64,000 nucleotides of DNA, from assembly GCF_002135235.1 (NCBI RefSeq), contig NZ_NEGB01000004.1, positions 186,001-250,000 of the forward strand, written 5' to 3'. The position numbers and the translations under genes were made by a program. The DNA comes from Acinetobacter silvestris. GTDB taxonomy: Bacteria > Pseudomonadota > Gammaproteobacteria > Pseudomonadales > Moraxellaceae. Below the pieces are notes generated by a model that was not told where the DNA came from, searched no databases, and saw nothing but the letters and a program-made list of their open reading frames with translations. This document shows positions 17,185 through 26,611 of the stretch, piece after piece (position 1 is the stretch's first letter; each line of letters begins with the position of its first letter).

Positions 17185-18861
17185 ATGAAAAGAAAAAATT
17201 TAGTTAGCTCTATTTCCATCGTACTCTTCAGTTTCTATTTAGCGGGCTGTAATGATAGTGATCATCAAGAAAATAAAACTCAGGTTTCGGAACAGCAAAA
17301 ACCCAATGTGCTGTTTATTATGGCAGATGATTTAGGTTACTCAGACTTAGGGGCTTTTGGTAGTGAAATCCACACCCCCAATTTAGATGCATTAACCAAT
17401 GAGGGTCGAATTTTAACTGACTATCATACTGCACCAACGTGCTCGCCCACTCGCTCTCAACTACTTTCAGGAACTGATCACCATCAAGCTGGAATTGGTG
17501 CAATGGCTGAACTGACACCTGCACATCTCAAAGGGCAAACGGGCTATGAAGGCTATTTAAATAACCGTTCACTCTCTCTTGCTGAAGTACTACATGACAA
17601 CGGTTATCGAACTTATATTAGTGGTAAATGGCATCTCGGCTTAACCCCTGAAACCAATGCCAAAGCCCGAGGTTTTGACCATTCCTTTACATTACTACAA
17701 GGCTTTGACTTACATTACAAACAAGCACCAACAGGCTACAAACGTAATGCAACGTATACCGAAGATGGCCAAGATGTTCCAATTGCAAAATTACCAGATG
17801 ATTATTTTTCTACCAATCATTACACCGATAAATTATTACAATATTTAGACAGTGACAAAGACTCTAAACAACCCTTCTTTGCCTATGCCGCATATACAGC
17901 ACCACATTGGCCTATACAGGCTCCGAAAGCCTTTAGTGATCGATACAAAGGGGTTTATGATGTCGGCTACGATACAATTCGTGAGGCACGTTTAGCAAAA
18001 CAAAAACAACTAGGCATCATACCGAATAACTTCTCTGCCGCCATTCCTATTGAGAGTCAGAATGCACCGGCTAAATCAGGAAAATGGAACGAACTGACCA
18101 CTGAACAAAAAGCCATTGAAGCTCGTAAAATGGAAATTTATGCGGGTATGGTTGAAAATCTAGATTACAACATTGGTCGGATTATTCAGCATTTAAAAGC
18201 CCGTGGTCAATATGAAAACACCCTAATCTTTTTTGTTTCCGATAATGGTGCAGAAGGCTCTGCTGGCAGTGCCAATCCAGAGGCTCAGCTCGATAACTCG
18301 CTAACTGGCTTAGGTACAGCCAACTCATACACATTTATTGGCCCGCGTTGGGCAGAAGTAAGCTCAACACCTTTTCACCTATGGAAAGGTACGGCTGGCG
18401 AAGGTGCGACAACCGCTCCTGCTATAGTAAAACTTCCGCATCAAAAAGGTTCAGAAGCTAAATATCATGGATTTACATCAGTACTGGATGTGCTTCCAAC
18501 GGTGCTTGAATATGCAAATATTGCCGTGCCCAAAGATCAATACAAGGGACGTCAAATTAATAACCCCACAGGTTATTCATGGAAAGCGACTCTTGAAAAT
18601 AAAAGTAAAATCATTCGTCCGGTCGATTTTAGCTTTGCAGATGAATTACACGGTAATAAATATGCCAAACAAGGTGATTGGAAAATTGCCTTACAAGCCA
18701 ATCCCAATTTAGGTACAGGTAAATGGGAACTTTATAATATTAAAGATGATCGAGGTGAAAGAAATAACTTAGCAGAGATCTATCCAGAACAAATAAGAAA
18801 ATTGGTCGAGGTATATAACAAGTACACGCAAAATAATGGCGTTTTGGAATACAAACAATGA
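17185..18861 (+). CDS. arylsulfatase, lipoprotein
   Basis: 558 aa. A lipobox (FYLAGC, Cys22) marks it as a lipoprotein. The alkaline-phosphatase-like fold starts at NVLFIMADDLGYSDLG with the paired metal-binding Asp; CSPTR at Cys86 is the sulfatase signature (C-x-P-x-R) whose Cys must become formylglycine; SGKWHLG and FFVSDNGAEG hold further active-site residues. It cleaves sulfate esters, releasing sulfate for the cell. The stop overlaps the start of the maturase by four bases (ATGA), so the pair is coupled. Confidence 0.93.
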   Translation: MKRKNLVSSISIVLFSFYLAGCNDSDHQENKTQVSEQQKPNVLFIMADDLGYSDLGAFGSEIHTPNLDALTNEGRILTDYHTAPTCSPTRSQLLSGTDHHQAGIGAMAELTPAHLKGQTGYEGYLNNRSLSLAEVLHDNGYRTYISGKWHLGLTPETNAKARGFDHSFTLLQGFDLHYKQAPTGYKRNATYTEDGQDVPIAKLPDDYFSTNHYTDKLLQYLDSDKDSKQPFFAYAAYTAPHWPIQAPKAFSDRYKGVYDVGYDTIREARLAKQKQLGIIPNNFSAAIPIESQNAPAKSGKWNELTTEQKAIEARKMEIYAGMVENLDYNIGRIIQHLKARGQYENTLIFFVSDNGAEGSAGSANPEAQLDNSLTGLGTANSYTFIGPRWAEVSSTPFHLWKGTAGEGATTAPAIVKLPHQKGSEAKYHGFTSVLDVLPTVLEYANIAVPKDQYKGRQINNPTGYSWKATLENKSKIIRPVDFSFADELHGNKYAKQGDWKIALQANPNLGTGKWELYNIKDDRGERNNLAEIYPEQIRKLVEVYNKYTQNNGVLEYKQ

Positions 18862-19841
18862 TATTAAAAAATATCTTATGGATCAGTTGTAGCTTGCTGT
18901 TAGCAAGCTGTGACTTTTCACATTCTCAGCCAGAAAATACTAAAGCCAATGAAGTAAAATTGGGTAATATCCAAGATTGCAAACCATATTCTGGACTTCC
19001 AAAACATTGGTTAAAAGCAAAGCATGCAGGGATGATTTGGATTCCGACGGGTTCATTTGAATTAGGCTCTAAATTGGCCTATTCAGATGAAATTAATTTT
19101 GGTGAAAAACAAAGATCTGTGCAAGGCTTTTGGATGGATCAAACTGAAGTGACCATTGCACAATTTCAAACCTTTGTAGCAGCTACACATTATATCACTG
19201 ATGCTGAAAAGCAAAACCAAGCAGCGGTTTTTAGCCCAGATCGTCAAAATCCTCAGCAATGGTGGCAATTAAAATCAGGCTATATCTGGAAAACTCCGTA
19301 TGGAAAAGATGGAAAAATACCACAGCCTGCCGAACCTGTCCGTTATGTCACAAAAAATGATGCAGAACATTATGCACTCTGGTTAAATCACCAATTACCA
19401 TCAGAACTAGAGTGGGAATATGCCGCAAAGGCAAATGCTCAGCATGATGTTGCCATGCATGATGAACCGCAAAATACATCACATCATCCGATTGCGAATT
19501 ATTGGCAAGGTGAATTCCCTTTTCAAAATACCCATCAAGATCAATTTACAGATGTCGCACCCGTCGGCTGCTTTGCTGCCAACGCTTTCAAACTTTACGA
19601 CATGATCGGCAATGTTTGGGAATGGACATCATCACCCTACACGGGTGCACATGATCAACATATGGGTGATTATCAACATTTACGCCATCAACAAATGCAG
19701 GCGCAAGCATTTGTCATTAAAGGCGGTTCGTTTTTATGTGCCAATAATTATTGTGCACGATTTAGAGCAAGTAGTCGTCATCCTCAAGAATTAGATCTAG
19801 CCACATCGCATGTTGGATTTAGAACAATGTCTAAAGATTAA
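18858..19841 (+). CDS. formylglycine-generating enzyme (sulfatase maturase), lipoprotein
   Basis: 327 aa. Starts with a lipobox (LLLASC, Cys18). The FGE-sulfatase domain runs from MIWIPTGSFELGS to VGFRT, with DMIGNVWEWTSSPY as family marker. The active-site pair is Cys294 and Cys299 in GGSFLCANNYCARFR, spaced like the Cys336/Cys341 pair of human FGE that binds copper and uses oxygen to turn the sulfatase Cys into formylglycine. Coupled to the upstream sulfatase. The export signal implies that maturation takes place outside the cytoplasm. Confidence 0.92.
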   Translation: MILKNILWISCSLLLASCDFSHSQPENTKANEVKLGNIQDCKPYSGLPKHWLKAKHAGMIWIPTGSFELGSKLAYSDEINFGEKQRSVQGFWMDQTEVTIAQFQTFVAATHYITDAEKQNQAAVFSPDRQNPQQWWQLKSGYIWKTPYGKDGKIPQPAEPVRYVTKNDAEHYALWLNHQLPSELEWEYAAKANAQHDVAMHDEPQNTSHHPIANYWQGEFPFQNTHQDQFTDVAPVGCFAANAFKLYDMIGNVWEWTSSPYTGAHDQHMGDYQHLRHQQMQAQAFVIKGGSFLCANNYCARFRASSRHPQELDLATSHVGFRTMSKD

Positions 19842-19945
19842 AACCTCATCTGACATAAATATTTTGGCATATTCTCTCTGGATAAAAGGATTTTAAAAAG
19901 ATCAGAACCACAAGAACTAAAATTTAAAACAATACTAGTTTACTG

Positions 19946-20049
19946 GTTAGCAATAACGTTATTGAAAAGCATTTATTTTTCTTCAGCATTTTGTCACTTA
20001 TTGCTAACTCAAATTTTAACTTGGCATAGATAATGTATACATCTGTATA
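19946..20049. promoter_or_regulatory. inverted-repeat-rich promoter region of the 516-aa gene
   Basis: Three nested symmetries lie here. GTTAGCAATAA (19946-19956) and TTATTGCTAAC (19998-20008) form an 11-bp inverted pair 41 bases apart. AATAACGTTATT (19952-19963) is a palindrome. TATACA-TC-TGTATA (20036-20049) is a perfect inverted repeat overlapping a possible -10 (TATATT). These look like regulator-binding sites; no regulator is known. Confidence 0.5.
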
Positions 20050-20079
20050 TTAATGCAACAATAAAATGCGAGATAACAT

Positions 20080-21630
20080 ATGCCCAATTCTTTAGATGGT
20101 TTACACTTTCCATTAGACCCACATACCAACAAAATCAGTACTTCAAATGTCGGTAAACACATTATTGCGGAAGCATTAGCACTGGTCGATCATAAAATTT
20201 CACAGCAATTACTCACTGAAAAAAGTTGGCGCAAAAACTACCCTATCTACTTTAAAGCATTGGTTTCACATGGTATTCGTACAGTGAATAATCCAATTAC
20301 CATTGCCAAACAAGGCCTACATAAAGCCCAACATAGTTTTGAGTTTCATCGTACTGGACAGCGTTATTTATTTAAAGATGTCATGACGATCCCCGCCATT
20401 CAACAACTACAAACGGTTAAAATTACTGGTGAAAGTCAGGCTCAACCCGAATGGTATGTGCCTTATCAAGGTCAAAAACTACAAGGACAATCATTATTAG
20501 ATCAAATTCAAAAGTGGCAAAATTCTGGCATTATTGAAGCAAGTCATGCACAAGCTTTGCGGGAAATGAATGCCCATCCTGAATGGTTTGATTTATCTAA
20601 TCGTACGATGGTGTTATTTGGTGCAGCATCTGAAGCGGGCCCTTTGACATGGTTATCTCGCTGGAAAGCCAATATTATTGCAATTGACCTTCCAAATGAA
20701 AAAATCTGGAATAAAATTTTAACCACGATCAAATCAGGTAATGCAACCTTATATGCACCAAGTTTAGAACACGTTGATGCGGATACACCGATAAATCAAC
20801 TTAAAACCAAGTTAGGCATTAATTTACTCACGCACATTCCTGAAATTGCACATTGGCTTGCTCAAAATCCGAATAAACTTGATTTAGCTGCAATCGCCTA
20901 TTTAGATGGCGAAAAACATGTCCGCGTGTCTATGGCAATGGACAGCATCATGACTTATGTCAGTGAGCAAAAACCTGACTCATCGCTAATGTATATGTGT
21001 ACCCCGACAGATGTCTATGCGGTTCCTGAAGAAGTCATTGCAGGCTCTATACAAAAATTTGAAAATCGCTCAACAATAGAAAAGGTCGTTAGTAAAGGCA
21101 TTTCAATCGTTTCGATGAAACAGTTCTTTAAAAATAATAATCAGCAATTGATTACATCAGACAATGGTAAGGCCTACGGTATTGCTGATTGCTTAGTAGT
21201 GGAACAAGGTCCTAACTACGCATTAGCAAAGCGTATTCAACAATGGCGTGCGACCTTAGCCAGACATCAAGGGCAGCATGTCAGCATCAATATTGCGCCG
21301 TCAACAACCACTCATTCTGTAACTAAAAATCCATTACTTAAGGCTGCTTTTAATGGCGCTGGTCTTTTTAATGTAGAAGCATTTCAGCCTGAAACAACCA
21401 ATGCCATTATGGCGGCATTATGGGTGCATGACTTACACAATCCAGCATCGGTCGCTAATCCAGAAACACCAATGCAACATCCACTGGAGTTAATGATGGA
21501 AGGCGCCAATCATGGTGGATTATGGCGTGTACCTTATTTAGCCCGTACAGCTTTACCTTTCGCTGCCATCTATGGTTTTGCAGCAGATAAATTACCGATC
21601 AATAAAGCATTGGGTAAATTAAAAAGCTAA
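20080..21630 (+). CDS. conserved hypothetical protein with Rossmann-like segment
   Basis: 516 aa, function not recognised. No signal peptide or membrane segment. Around residues 175-210 the stretch NRTMVLFGAASEAGPLTWLSRW followed by an acidic strand end (IIAIDLP) looks like a nucleotide-binding beta-alpha-beta unit of a dehydrogenase-like fold. The C-terminus has LMMEGANHGGLWRVPYLARTALPFAAIYGFAAD. GAGATAAC precedes the ATG. Single gene behind a repeat-rich promoter. An oxidoreductase is possible but not shown; I would not name a substrate. Confidence 0.8.
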   Translation: MPNSLDGLHFPLDPHTNKISTSNVGKHIIAEALALVDHKISQQLLTEKSWRKNYPIYFKALVSHGIRTVNNPITIAKQGLHKAQHSFEFHRTGQRYLFKDVMTIPAIQQLQTVKITGESQAQPEWYVPYQGQKLQGQSLLDQIQKWQNSGIIEASHAQALREMNAHPEWFDLSNRTMVLFGAASEAGPLTWLSRWKANIIAIDLPNEKIWNKILTTIKSGNATLYAPSLEHVDADTPINQLKTKLGINLLTHIPEIAHWLAQNPNKLDLAAIAYLDGEKHVRVSMAMDSIMTYVSEQKPDSSLMYMCTPTDVYAVPEEVIAGSIQKFENRSTIEKVVSKGISIVSMKQFFKNNNQQLITSDNGKAYGIADCLVVEQGPNYALAKRIQQWRATLARHQGQHVSINIAPSTTTHSVTKNPLLKAAFNGAGLFNVEAFQPETTNAIMAALWVHDLHNPASVANPETPMQHPLELMMEGANHGGLWRVPYLARTALPFAAIYGFAADKLPINKALGKLKS

Positions 21631-21667
21631 TCAATATTCATAGCCTAAAGCCATCATTGAAAAACAA

Positions 21668-21685
21668 AAAACGCTGTTCGTTTTC
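21668..21685 (+). terminator. weak hairpin after the 516-aa gene
   Basis: AAAACG / CGTTTT with a 5-nt loop, ending in four T. Short stem, so only a candidate. Confidence 0.4.
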
Positions 21686-21757
21686 TATCTAGTTAAATTT
21701 ATATAAAAACAGGTTAATCCTTTATTTTATATTATTTTACAATATCTTAGTTAGTGT

Positions 21758-21784
21758 CTGTTTTTTATATGCATATAAAAACAG
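21758..21784. repeat. AT-rich palindrome at the left edge of the island
   Basis: TTTTTATATG and CATATAAAAA (21762-21781) form a perfect 20-bp palindrome, extended by CTGT and ACAG with one bulged base. The arm sequence ATATAAAAACAG also occurs at 21701-21712. The location, just outside the gmtX terminator, makes it a candidate recombinase site or element end. Confidence 0.45.
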
Positions 21785-21793
21785 TATATAAAA

Positions 21794-21820
21794 AAAAGGC
21801 TGGCAGATTGCCAGCCTTTT
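21794..21820 (-). terminator. intrinsic terminator of the gmtYZX operon
   Basis: An 11-bp perfect stem (AAAAGGCTGGC / GCCAGCCTTTT) with a 5-nt loop begins at the gmtX stop codon; A/T tracts lie on both sides. Confidence 0.88.
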
Positions 21821-22506
21821 TATATTTCAGCTAATATTTTTTGTATTGCAGATACAAAGCCTGACTTAAATAATGATCGTCCATTTTCGTCTTTAATAGA
21901 GCCCAGTCTAGAAACTATCCAACCTCTGTTTAGAAGATTATTTTCGTCAATAGCATCGCGAAGCGCTTCGATTTCACTATTGACCAATACGCCAGTTAAC
22001 GATGGTATTATTTCGACTTGTTGCTGTACTTGGCCTGCTGAAAAAACCTGATTTGGCCTCATATCAACAATCACTTCTGTTTGTTGTTTGAGAATGTGGT
22101 TCTCTGCTTTGAGCTTTTTCTTTTCAGCAATGATTTGACCGAAGACTGCTCTCATCGCTGGATCATCTAGTTTCTTTAATAACTCCATGTCTGATGAGAC
22201 TTCATTCTTTCGAGAATGACACTTGGAAGGTTTTTTTGTAGTGGTATCTGCTAAGGTTGCCCATTCTTTTATTAAAAGATTATAGTGCTTACCTGTTTTA
22301 TTACGAATACTAACAGTACCCACTCCACCATTCTTTGTAGATATACGTCCAATTGTTGCTATTGAATAATCTTGTTCACAATCGTTAAAACGTTTTTCAA
22401 GTAGAGTGTTTAGCTTATCTAATGATGCTTGAGTATGACCGCTTTTATCCTTTTTGAGATTTTCCAAAAATGATTGCATTTTATAATTCACTTTCATCTT
22501 CTCCAT
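21820..22506 (-). CDS. gmtX: third gene of recombinase operon, GmtX-like
   Basis: 228 aa. No catalytic motif was recognised. The middle (about residues 110-145, ...IIAEKKKLKAENHILKQQT) is a short coiled coil; the C-terminus (NNLLNRGWIVSRLGSIKDENGRSLFKSGFVSAIQKIL) is distinctive. Position as the last gene after two tyrosine-recombinase-like genes, with overlapping ends, matches the third member of the published gamma-mobile-trio. The start is ambiguous: ATG at 22506 or 22497 and GTG at 22491 all lie near a GGAG, overlapping the end of gmtZ. The role in mobility is unknown. The symbol rests on gene order and family memory, not on a search. Confidence 0.72.
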   Translation of the reverse strand: MEKMKVNYKMQSFLENLKKDKSGHTQASLDKLNTLLEKRFNDCEQDYSIATIGRISTKNGGVGTVSIRNKTGKHYNLLIKEWATLADTTTKKPSKCHSRKNEVSSDMELLKKLDDPAMRAVFGQIIAEKKKLKAENHILKQQTEVIVDMRPNQVFSAGQVQQQVEIIPSLTGVLVNSEIEALRDAIDENNLLNRGWIVSRLGSIKDENGRSLFKSGFVSAIQKILAEI

Positions 22507-25096
22507 GTTGAATACTGCTGATTAAAGACTTTAATGAAAGACTATTTATAGGTGTATTTAAATGCTCCTCTAAAGTTTTAATTCCAGTCTCAAGTACTTC
22601 ATGATTTTGTAAAAATTCATCAAATTCTAAATACGATACAGTTTTTTGAAAACTTTCAAGTTTATTGGTACATTCAATTTGTTTCGTCATTGCGCGAATC
22701 ATAGCGTTAGCTGCAATTAATTGCTGATCTTGATCAAGTAATAGTAAATGAGGTAAATAACCTTTTCGGATCATTATCCGGCTCAAACTTTGTGTCCTGT
22801 TTTGAATTACTGATGTCTTTTTAATATCATCGAGCAAATCGGGGTAAATTTCAGCATCTTCACAAAGTAATGAAAGATGTAATAGCTCAGATGTTGTTTC
22901 TATAAATCCAATTTTTATATCTTCTTGAGAACCAACAGCTACCAATTTTGTATGATGGTCATCCTCATTTCTTTTTTGCTCTATTTCAACTAAGCGTCGA
23001 ATGAGGTTGAATGTAGCTATCCAATTTTTTGTGTACTCATCAGATTCAACTAATTGTTTTTCATGACGTCTATTAAGATTTTGTAATTCATTATGTTTTA
23101 GAAAAGGTATATTTTTTAACTCAGCTTCATATTTTAGCTCTTCGAAACTCTCTATATCTGCCTCTATCTTTGCTGCTAGATTGGCTGCATTATAGGCTTT
23201 ATAACTCATAAAGTTGAGATGTGCATTGAGTGCTGGGAGGTAACTAGCATCGGTAATAAACCATCTGCATCGCACGCAATTTTCGCTACTGTGACCAACA
23301 GAACTATTAAGCCGTTTAGAAAAATTTTTGGAATCTTGTATTAATTCTCCACCATTCCAACAACCAGCAATAGATTTCACTTCGTCAGTCATTACATTAT
23401 TACCTCCAGCTAAACAGAGTCCATGATGTCTCAACTCCCAACCTATTGGATTGCGATTAACTAATATTGATTTAATTGACATGTCATCATGGAAGGCCAT
23501 TTTGGATTCAATTTGCCGTAGTTCAGCATCTTTTAAAAATATACGGATACTTTCTTTAGAATTATTTTCTAGTACTTTTGTTGCTTCTGCCATTTTCTCC
23601 TGCATGACAACAGGTGTTAACTTTGTATAATATATAGTCATTAAAATTCTTGAATGACCAGCCAAAAGTTTAGAAACAACTGGAAGTGGTAATTTAGCTT
23701 CTATTAAGTAGCTTGTAATGAGTGATACTCGTAAACTATGCAGTTGATAATTAGTTTTTACTTTTGGAGATTTGTAGTTTTTTTCGTAATGATGAACTAA
23801 TTGAAGTGGTGTTCCATTAGGGAGTGTGTCTCCACAATTTGAGAGGTTATTTTCTAACTTCTCTAATAATTTATACCAAATCAAAGGAATACTTGCATCT
23901 GGAATTGGCTTTTTCCTATTTTCACTACAATTTGATGTAGCATCACGCATTAAAAAACAGCAATACCCCATCTTGGAAAGATAAGCATTTGATTTTAAAT
24001 CTTTTGTGTGTTTGATTTCTAAGGTCGTACAATCTGTAGGGGCTACAATGGGATTGTATTTTTCTTGCCAATTTCTAAGTTTTTCTAGCCAATATAGTAG
24101 AAATTCATTTTGCCAAGGAATTTCATAGCCTCTTTGGAATTCATCTTTGTTTTGATCTGCTGTTTTATTCGTATTGATATATAAACCTGTTGAATCCAAA
24201 CCTGTCACATTATCTTTGAATCGTCGAAATATACCTTTTGAATGACTATTTAATACAAATTTATATTTTGTATTTTTTATCCATTTACCATTTTGATAGC
24301 GCATAGCATCTGCTTCACCAGTATCTAACATACGCACCTGATATGTTCTGAGTGGTAGTTGTAATTTGACGAATAGCACCATTGCTGCGACAGGTGACCA
24401 CATTTTATAAATTGTGACAGATTTTTTATTACGCATTACTATTTCACGTATCCAAACACAATCTTCATCATTCTTATCTATAAGATTCTCATCAACTTCA
24501 AACCAACCTGTTGCCGCAGTCGATCTAATTCCACTCAGACTTTGTGCCCAACTCCAATTTGAAAAACTTCCAGATGGTTTAGGACACAAGATTTCACTGA
24601 GACGTTGAATATAGCGATAGGGTAAAGGACTATGGACTGTTTCAGATAGTGTTTGCTTGCTTTTTAGTTGTTCGAGTGGATTTTTATAAAGATAGATTTT
24701 GCTACCTTTATCAGTATTTTCAAAGAAATGATTATCTAATATCCAATCAATAAAATTAGATATATAGTTAATTATTTCTGTAGTATTTCTATTATCTCTG
24801 CGCTTGGAATTTTTAATTATTGCTGATTTAAAATCATGACTAGAAGCTTTCCAACCGTTTTGATCTCCAGCTAAAAAGATAAATATATCAGCACACCACG
24901 GCACAGTATGAATAATATATTTTTCAAGAAAAATAGCTAGTGCATTTAGTTTCTCTGCTGTACTACTATCTTGACTTTTTATCCATTCTTCAGCTAACTC
25001 TCTCCATCCATTCATTTTTTCGCCATATCTTTTAGTTACCCATTGCAAAGTAAGATCACTTTTTCGACCATCAGGTTTGGCTATTTTAATTCTCAT
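22481..25096 (-). CDS. gmtZ: large tyrosine-recombinase-like protein, GmtZ-like
   Basis: 871 aa, about twice the length of an ordinary integrase. A catalytic-domain signature is visible: LHSLRVSL (His453, Arg456), then LLAGHSRILMTIYYTKL with Tyr489/Tyr490 as candidate nucleophile; a degenerate box I may be PLRTYQVRMLDTGE. After it comes a Cys-containing segment (GLCLAGG, AGCWNGG, NCVRCRW; about residues 560-625) that looks like a zinc-binding site, then a long helical tail. The ATG overlaps the gmtY stop by four bases. Base composition is more AT-rich than the flanking core genes. It acts in integration or excision of the element by inference from its partners. Confidence 0.78.
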   Translation of the reverse strand: MRIKIAKPDGRKSDLTLQWVTKRYGEKMNGWRELAEEWIKSQDSSTAEKLNALAIFLEKYIIHTVPWCADIFIFLAGDQNGWKASSHDFKSAIIKNSKRRDNRNTTEIINYISNFIDWILDNHFFENTDKGSKIYLYKNPLEQLKSKQTLSETVHSPLPYRYIQRLSEILCPKPSGSFSNWSWAQSLSGIRSTAATGWFEVDENLIDKNDEDCVWIREIVMRNKKSVTIYKMWSPVAAMVLFVKLQLPLRTYQVRMLDTGEADAMRYQNGKWIKNTKYKFVLNSHSKGIFRRFKDNVTGLDSTGLYINTNKTADQNKDEFQRGYEIPWQNEFLLYWLEKLRNWQEKYNPIVAPTDCTTLEIKHTKDLKSNAYLSKMGYCCFLMRDATSNCSENRKKPIPDASIPLIWYKLLEKLENNLSNCGDTLPNGTPLQLVHHYEKNYKSPKVKTNYQLHSLRVSLITSYLIEAKLPLPVVSKLLAGHSRILMTIYYTKLTPVVMQEKMAEATKVLENNSKESIRIFLKDAELRQIESKMAFHDDMSIKSILVNRNPIGWELRHHGLCLAGGNNVMTDEVKSIAGCWNGGELIQDSKNFSKRLNSSVGHSSENCVRCRWFITDASYLPALNAHLNFMSYKAYNAANLAAKIEADIESFEELKYEAELKNIPFLKHNELQNLNRRHEKQLVESDEYTKNWIATFNLIRRLVEIEQKRNEDDHHTKLVAVGSQEDIKIGFIETTSELLHLSLLCEDAEIYPDLLDDIKKTSVIQNRTQSLSRIMIRKGYLPHLLLLDQDQQLIAANAMIRAMTKQIECTNKLESFQKTVSYLEFDEFLQNHEVLETGIKTLEEHLNTPINSLSLKSLISSIQHGEDESEL

Positions 25097-26565
25097 TTGT
25101 GTTTTCCAAATTTGGGATTCTTGCCAGCGAATAAGTTATATGGGTCAATGTCATCAAACCCATGCTGTAATAAAACTTGCCAGCTTGGAGTACATGTTTC
25201 CTCATTAGAATCTGATGGATTTAAAAGTTGTTCTGTTGCAGCAGTTAGAGCTTTTGTGACTTCTTTAAGCGAAGGAGTTGTATAGACTAATTGGGATTCT
25301 ATTGATGAATGATGTAAGCATTTTTTGATAATTATTGGTTCTACACCTGCTCGACTTAAACGCCGACCATAAGCATGTCTGTGAGAATGAGGAGATAGTC
25401 CATCAGATTTGGAAACGTCTAAACCAATACGCTTCAGACCGCGTCGATAATTATCATGGAATGCATTAAGCGTGTATGCTTCACCTAGATGCTGACTATG
25501 AAAACTAATAAAAGCATATGGATGATTACGCTCAATACATACAAGGTATCGCATATAGTTATTCCAAGCTTTAGCAAAGATTTCTCCAAATTGAATTGGA
25601 AACCAATGTATTTCCAAATATGAATCTTTATTATCTGTTAATCGATTCTTCCACCCAACATTCTTTTTTCCACTTAATTGATTTCGTGGAGTCAAAGCAT
25701 ACTTTTCTAATAGGTAAGCAGCTCTTGTTGTTTGATTAGATCGTCCACGCCACTTATTTGGAGCTCGACCTTCTTCAGGATGATAAACACGGACTTTTAC
25801 ACTATTATTGTTAAAAGGATCAATTAATACATCTTCAATCCAGAGATGTAGTGCTTCTGACTCACGTAATCCACCTCCATGCATTAGCAACAAGATAAGT
25901 TGATCACGTAGAGCAACACGGCAATCTAATGCCCCGCCTAGACCACTAAAATAGAATTTTTCAAAAGTATTTTCAGGAAATTCTATTGCGTCATGAATTT
26001 GTTTACCTAAAGGTTTTCTACCTTGTATGCTACGTGCATAGCGAACAGTTGAATTTATATGTTTATCTTTAATATGTCCTAAAAAGTCATTTTGGTTTTT
26101 ACGAAACCATGCTGCGTAATTTAACCGCTGAGTATGACTATCTGCTTTAATGAATGGATTCATTGAAGTGGATTTATGATTCTCAGCCATCCAATCTGTT
26201 AGTTGACTGAGAGCATAAATATATATTTGAGCAACTTGCTTGCTGTGAGGTAACCAGTATAGGCCTGATGGATCTAATCCCTCTTCACTGATCGTACCTG
26301 AATATAAACAACTACTAAAATTTTCAAACATGGTTTGAGGTGTAGAAAACCCATTCGGATTTGCAGCCATATACTCTAAGAGCCGCTGAGTAGCTCTAGT
26401 AGAATTATTAATAGTTGATTGGCTCTTTCCGTCACGTTTTAATTTTAAAACAAAATCTAAAAATGGCTGGATGATTTCATTATTTTCATCCATTAAAACA
26501 GGAGTCTGTATAAAAACCCCTGTGTCATTTTGTATTATTTTTGCTGTTACTTTGACAGTTCTCAT
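25093..26565 (-). CDS. gmtY: site-specific tyrosine recombinase, GmtY-like
   Basis: 490 aa. An N-terminal SAM-like core-binding region (FLDFVLKLKRDGKSQSTINNSTRATQRLLEYM) precedes the catalytic domain: Arg234 in HGGGLRESEALHLW, His393-x-x-Arg396 in SPHSHRHAYG, CLHHSSIESQLVYTTPS with Tyr428 as nucleophile. So this is an intact tyrosine recombinase. First gene of a three-gene operon with ATGA coupling to gmtZ; that gene order fits the gamma-mobile-trio, a class of mobile islands known for carrying defence and toxin cargo. Palindromic DNA lies directly upstream. Confidence 0.82.
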   Translation of the reverse strand: MRTVKVTAKIIQNDTGVFIQTPVLMDENNEIIQPFLDFVLKLKRDGKSQSTINNSTRATQRLLEYMAANPNGFSTPQTMFENFSSCLYSGTISEEGLDPSGLYWLPHSKQVAQIYIYALSQLTDWMAENHKSTSMNPFIKADSHTQRLNYAAWFRKNQNDFLGHIKDKHINSTVRYARSIQGRKPLGKQIHDAIEFPENTFEKFYFSGLGGALDCRVALRDQLILLLMHGGGLRESEALHLWIEDVLIDPFNNNSVKVRVYHPEEGRAPNKWRGRSNQTTRAAYLLEKYALTPRNQLSGKKNVGWKNRLTDNKDSYLEIHWFPIQFGEIFAKAWNNYMRYLVCIERNHPYAFISFHSQHLGEAYTLNAFHDNYRRGLKRIGLDVSKSDGLSPHSHRHAYGRRLSRAGVEPIIIKKCLHHSSIESQLVYTTPSLKEVTKALTAATEQLLNPSDSNEETCTPSWQVLLQHGFDDIDPYNLFAGKNPKFGKHK

Positions 26566-26611
26566 ATGACACTCTCTAGCTTTATATAAAATAAAAGGCA
26601 GAAAGCACCCT

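Noticed and set aside
21820..26565. Reading the recombinase operon as a prophage integrase region
   Set aside because: No phage structural, replication or lysis genes are present; the three-gene coupled layout fits a recombinase trio better.
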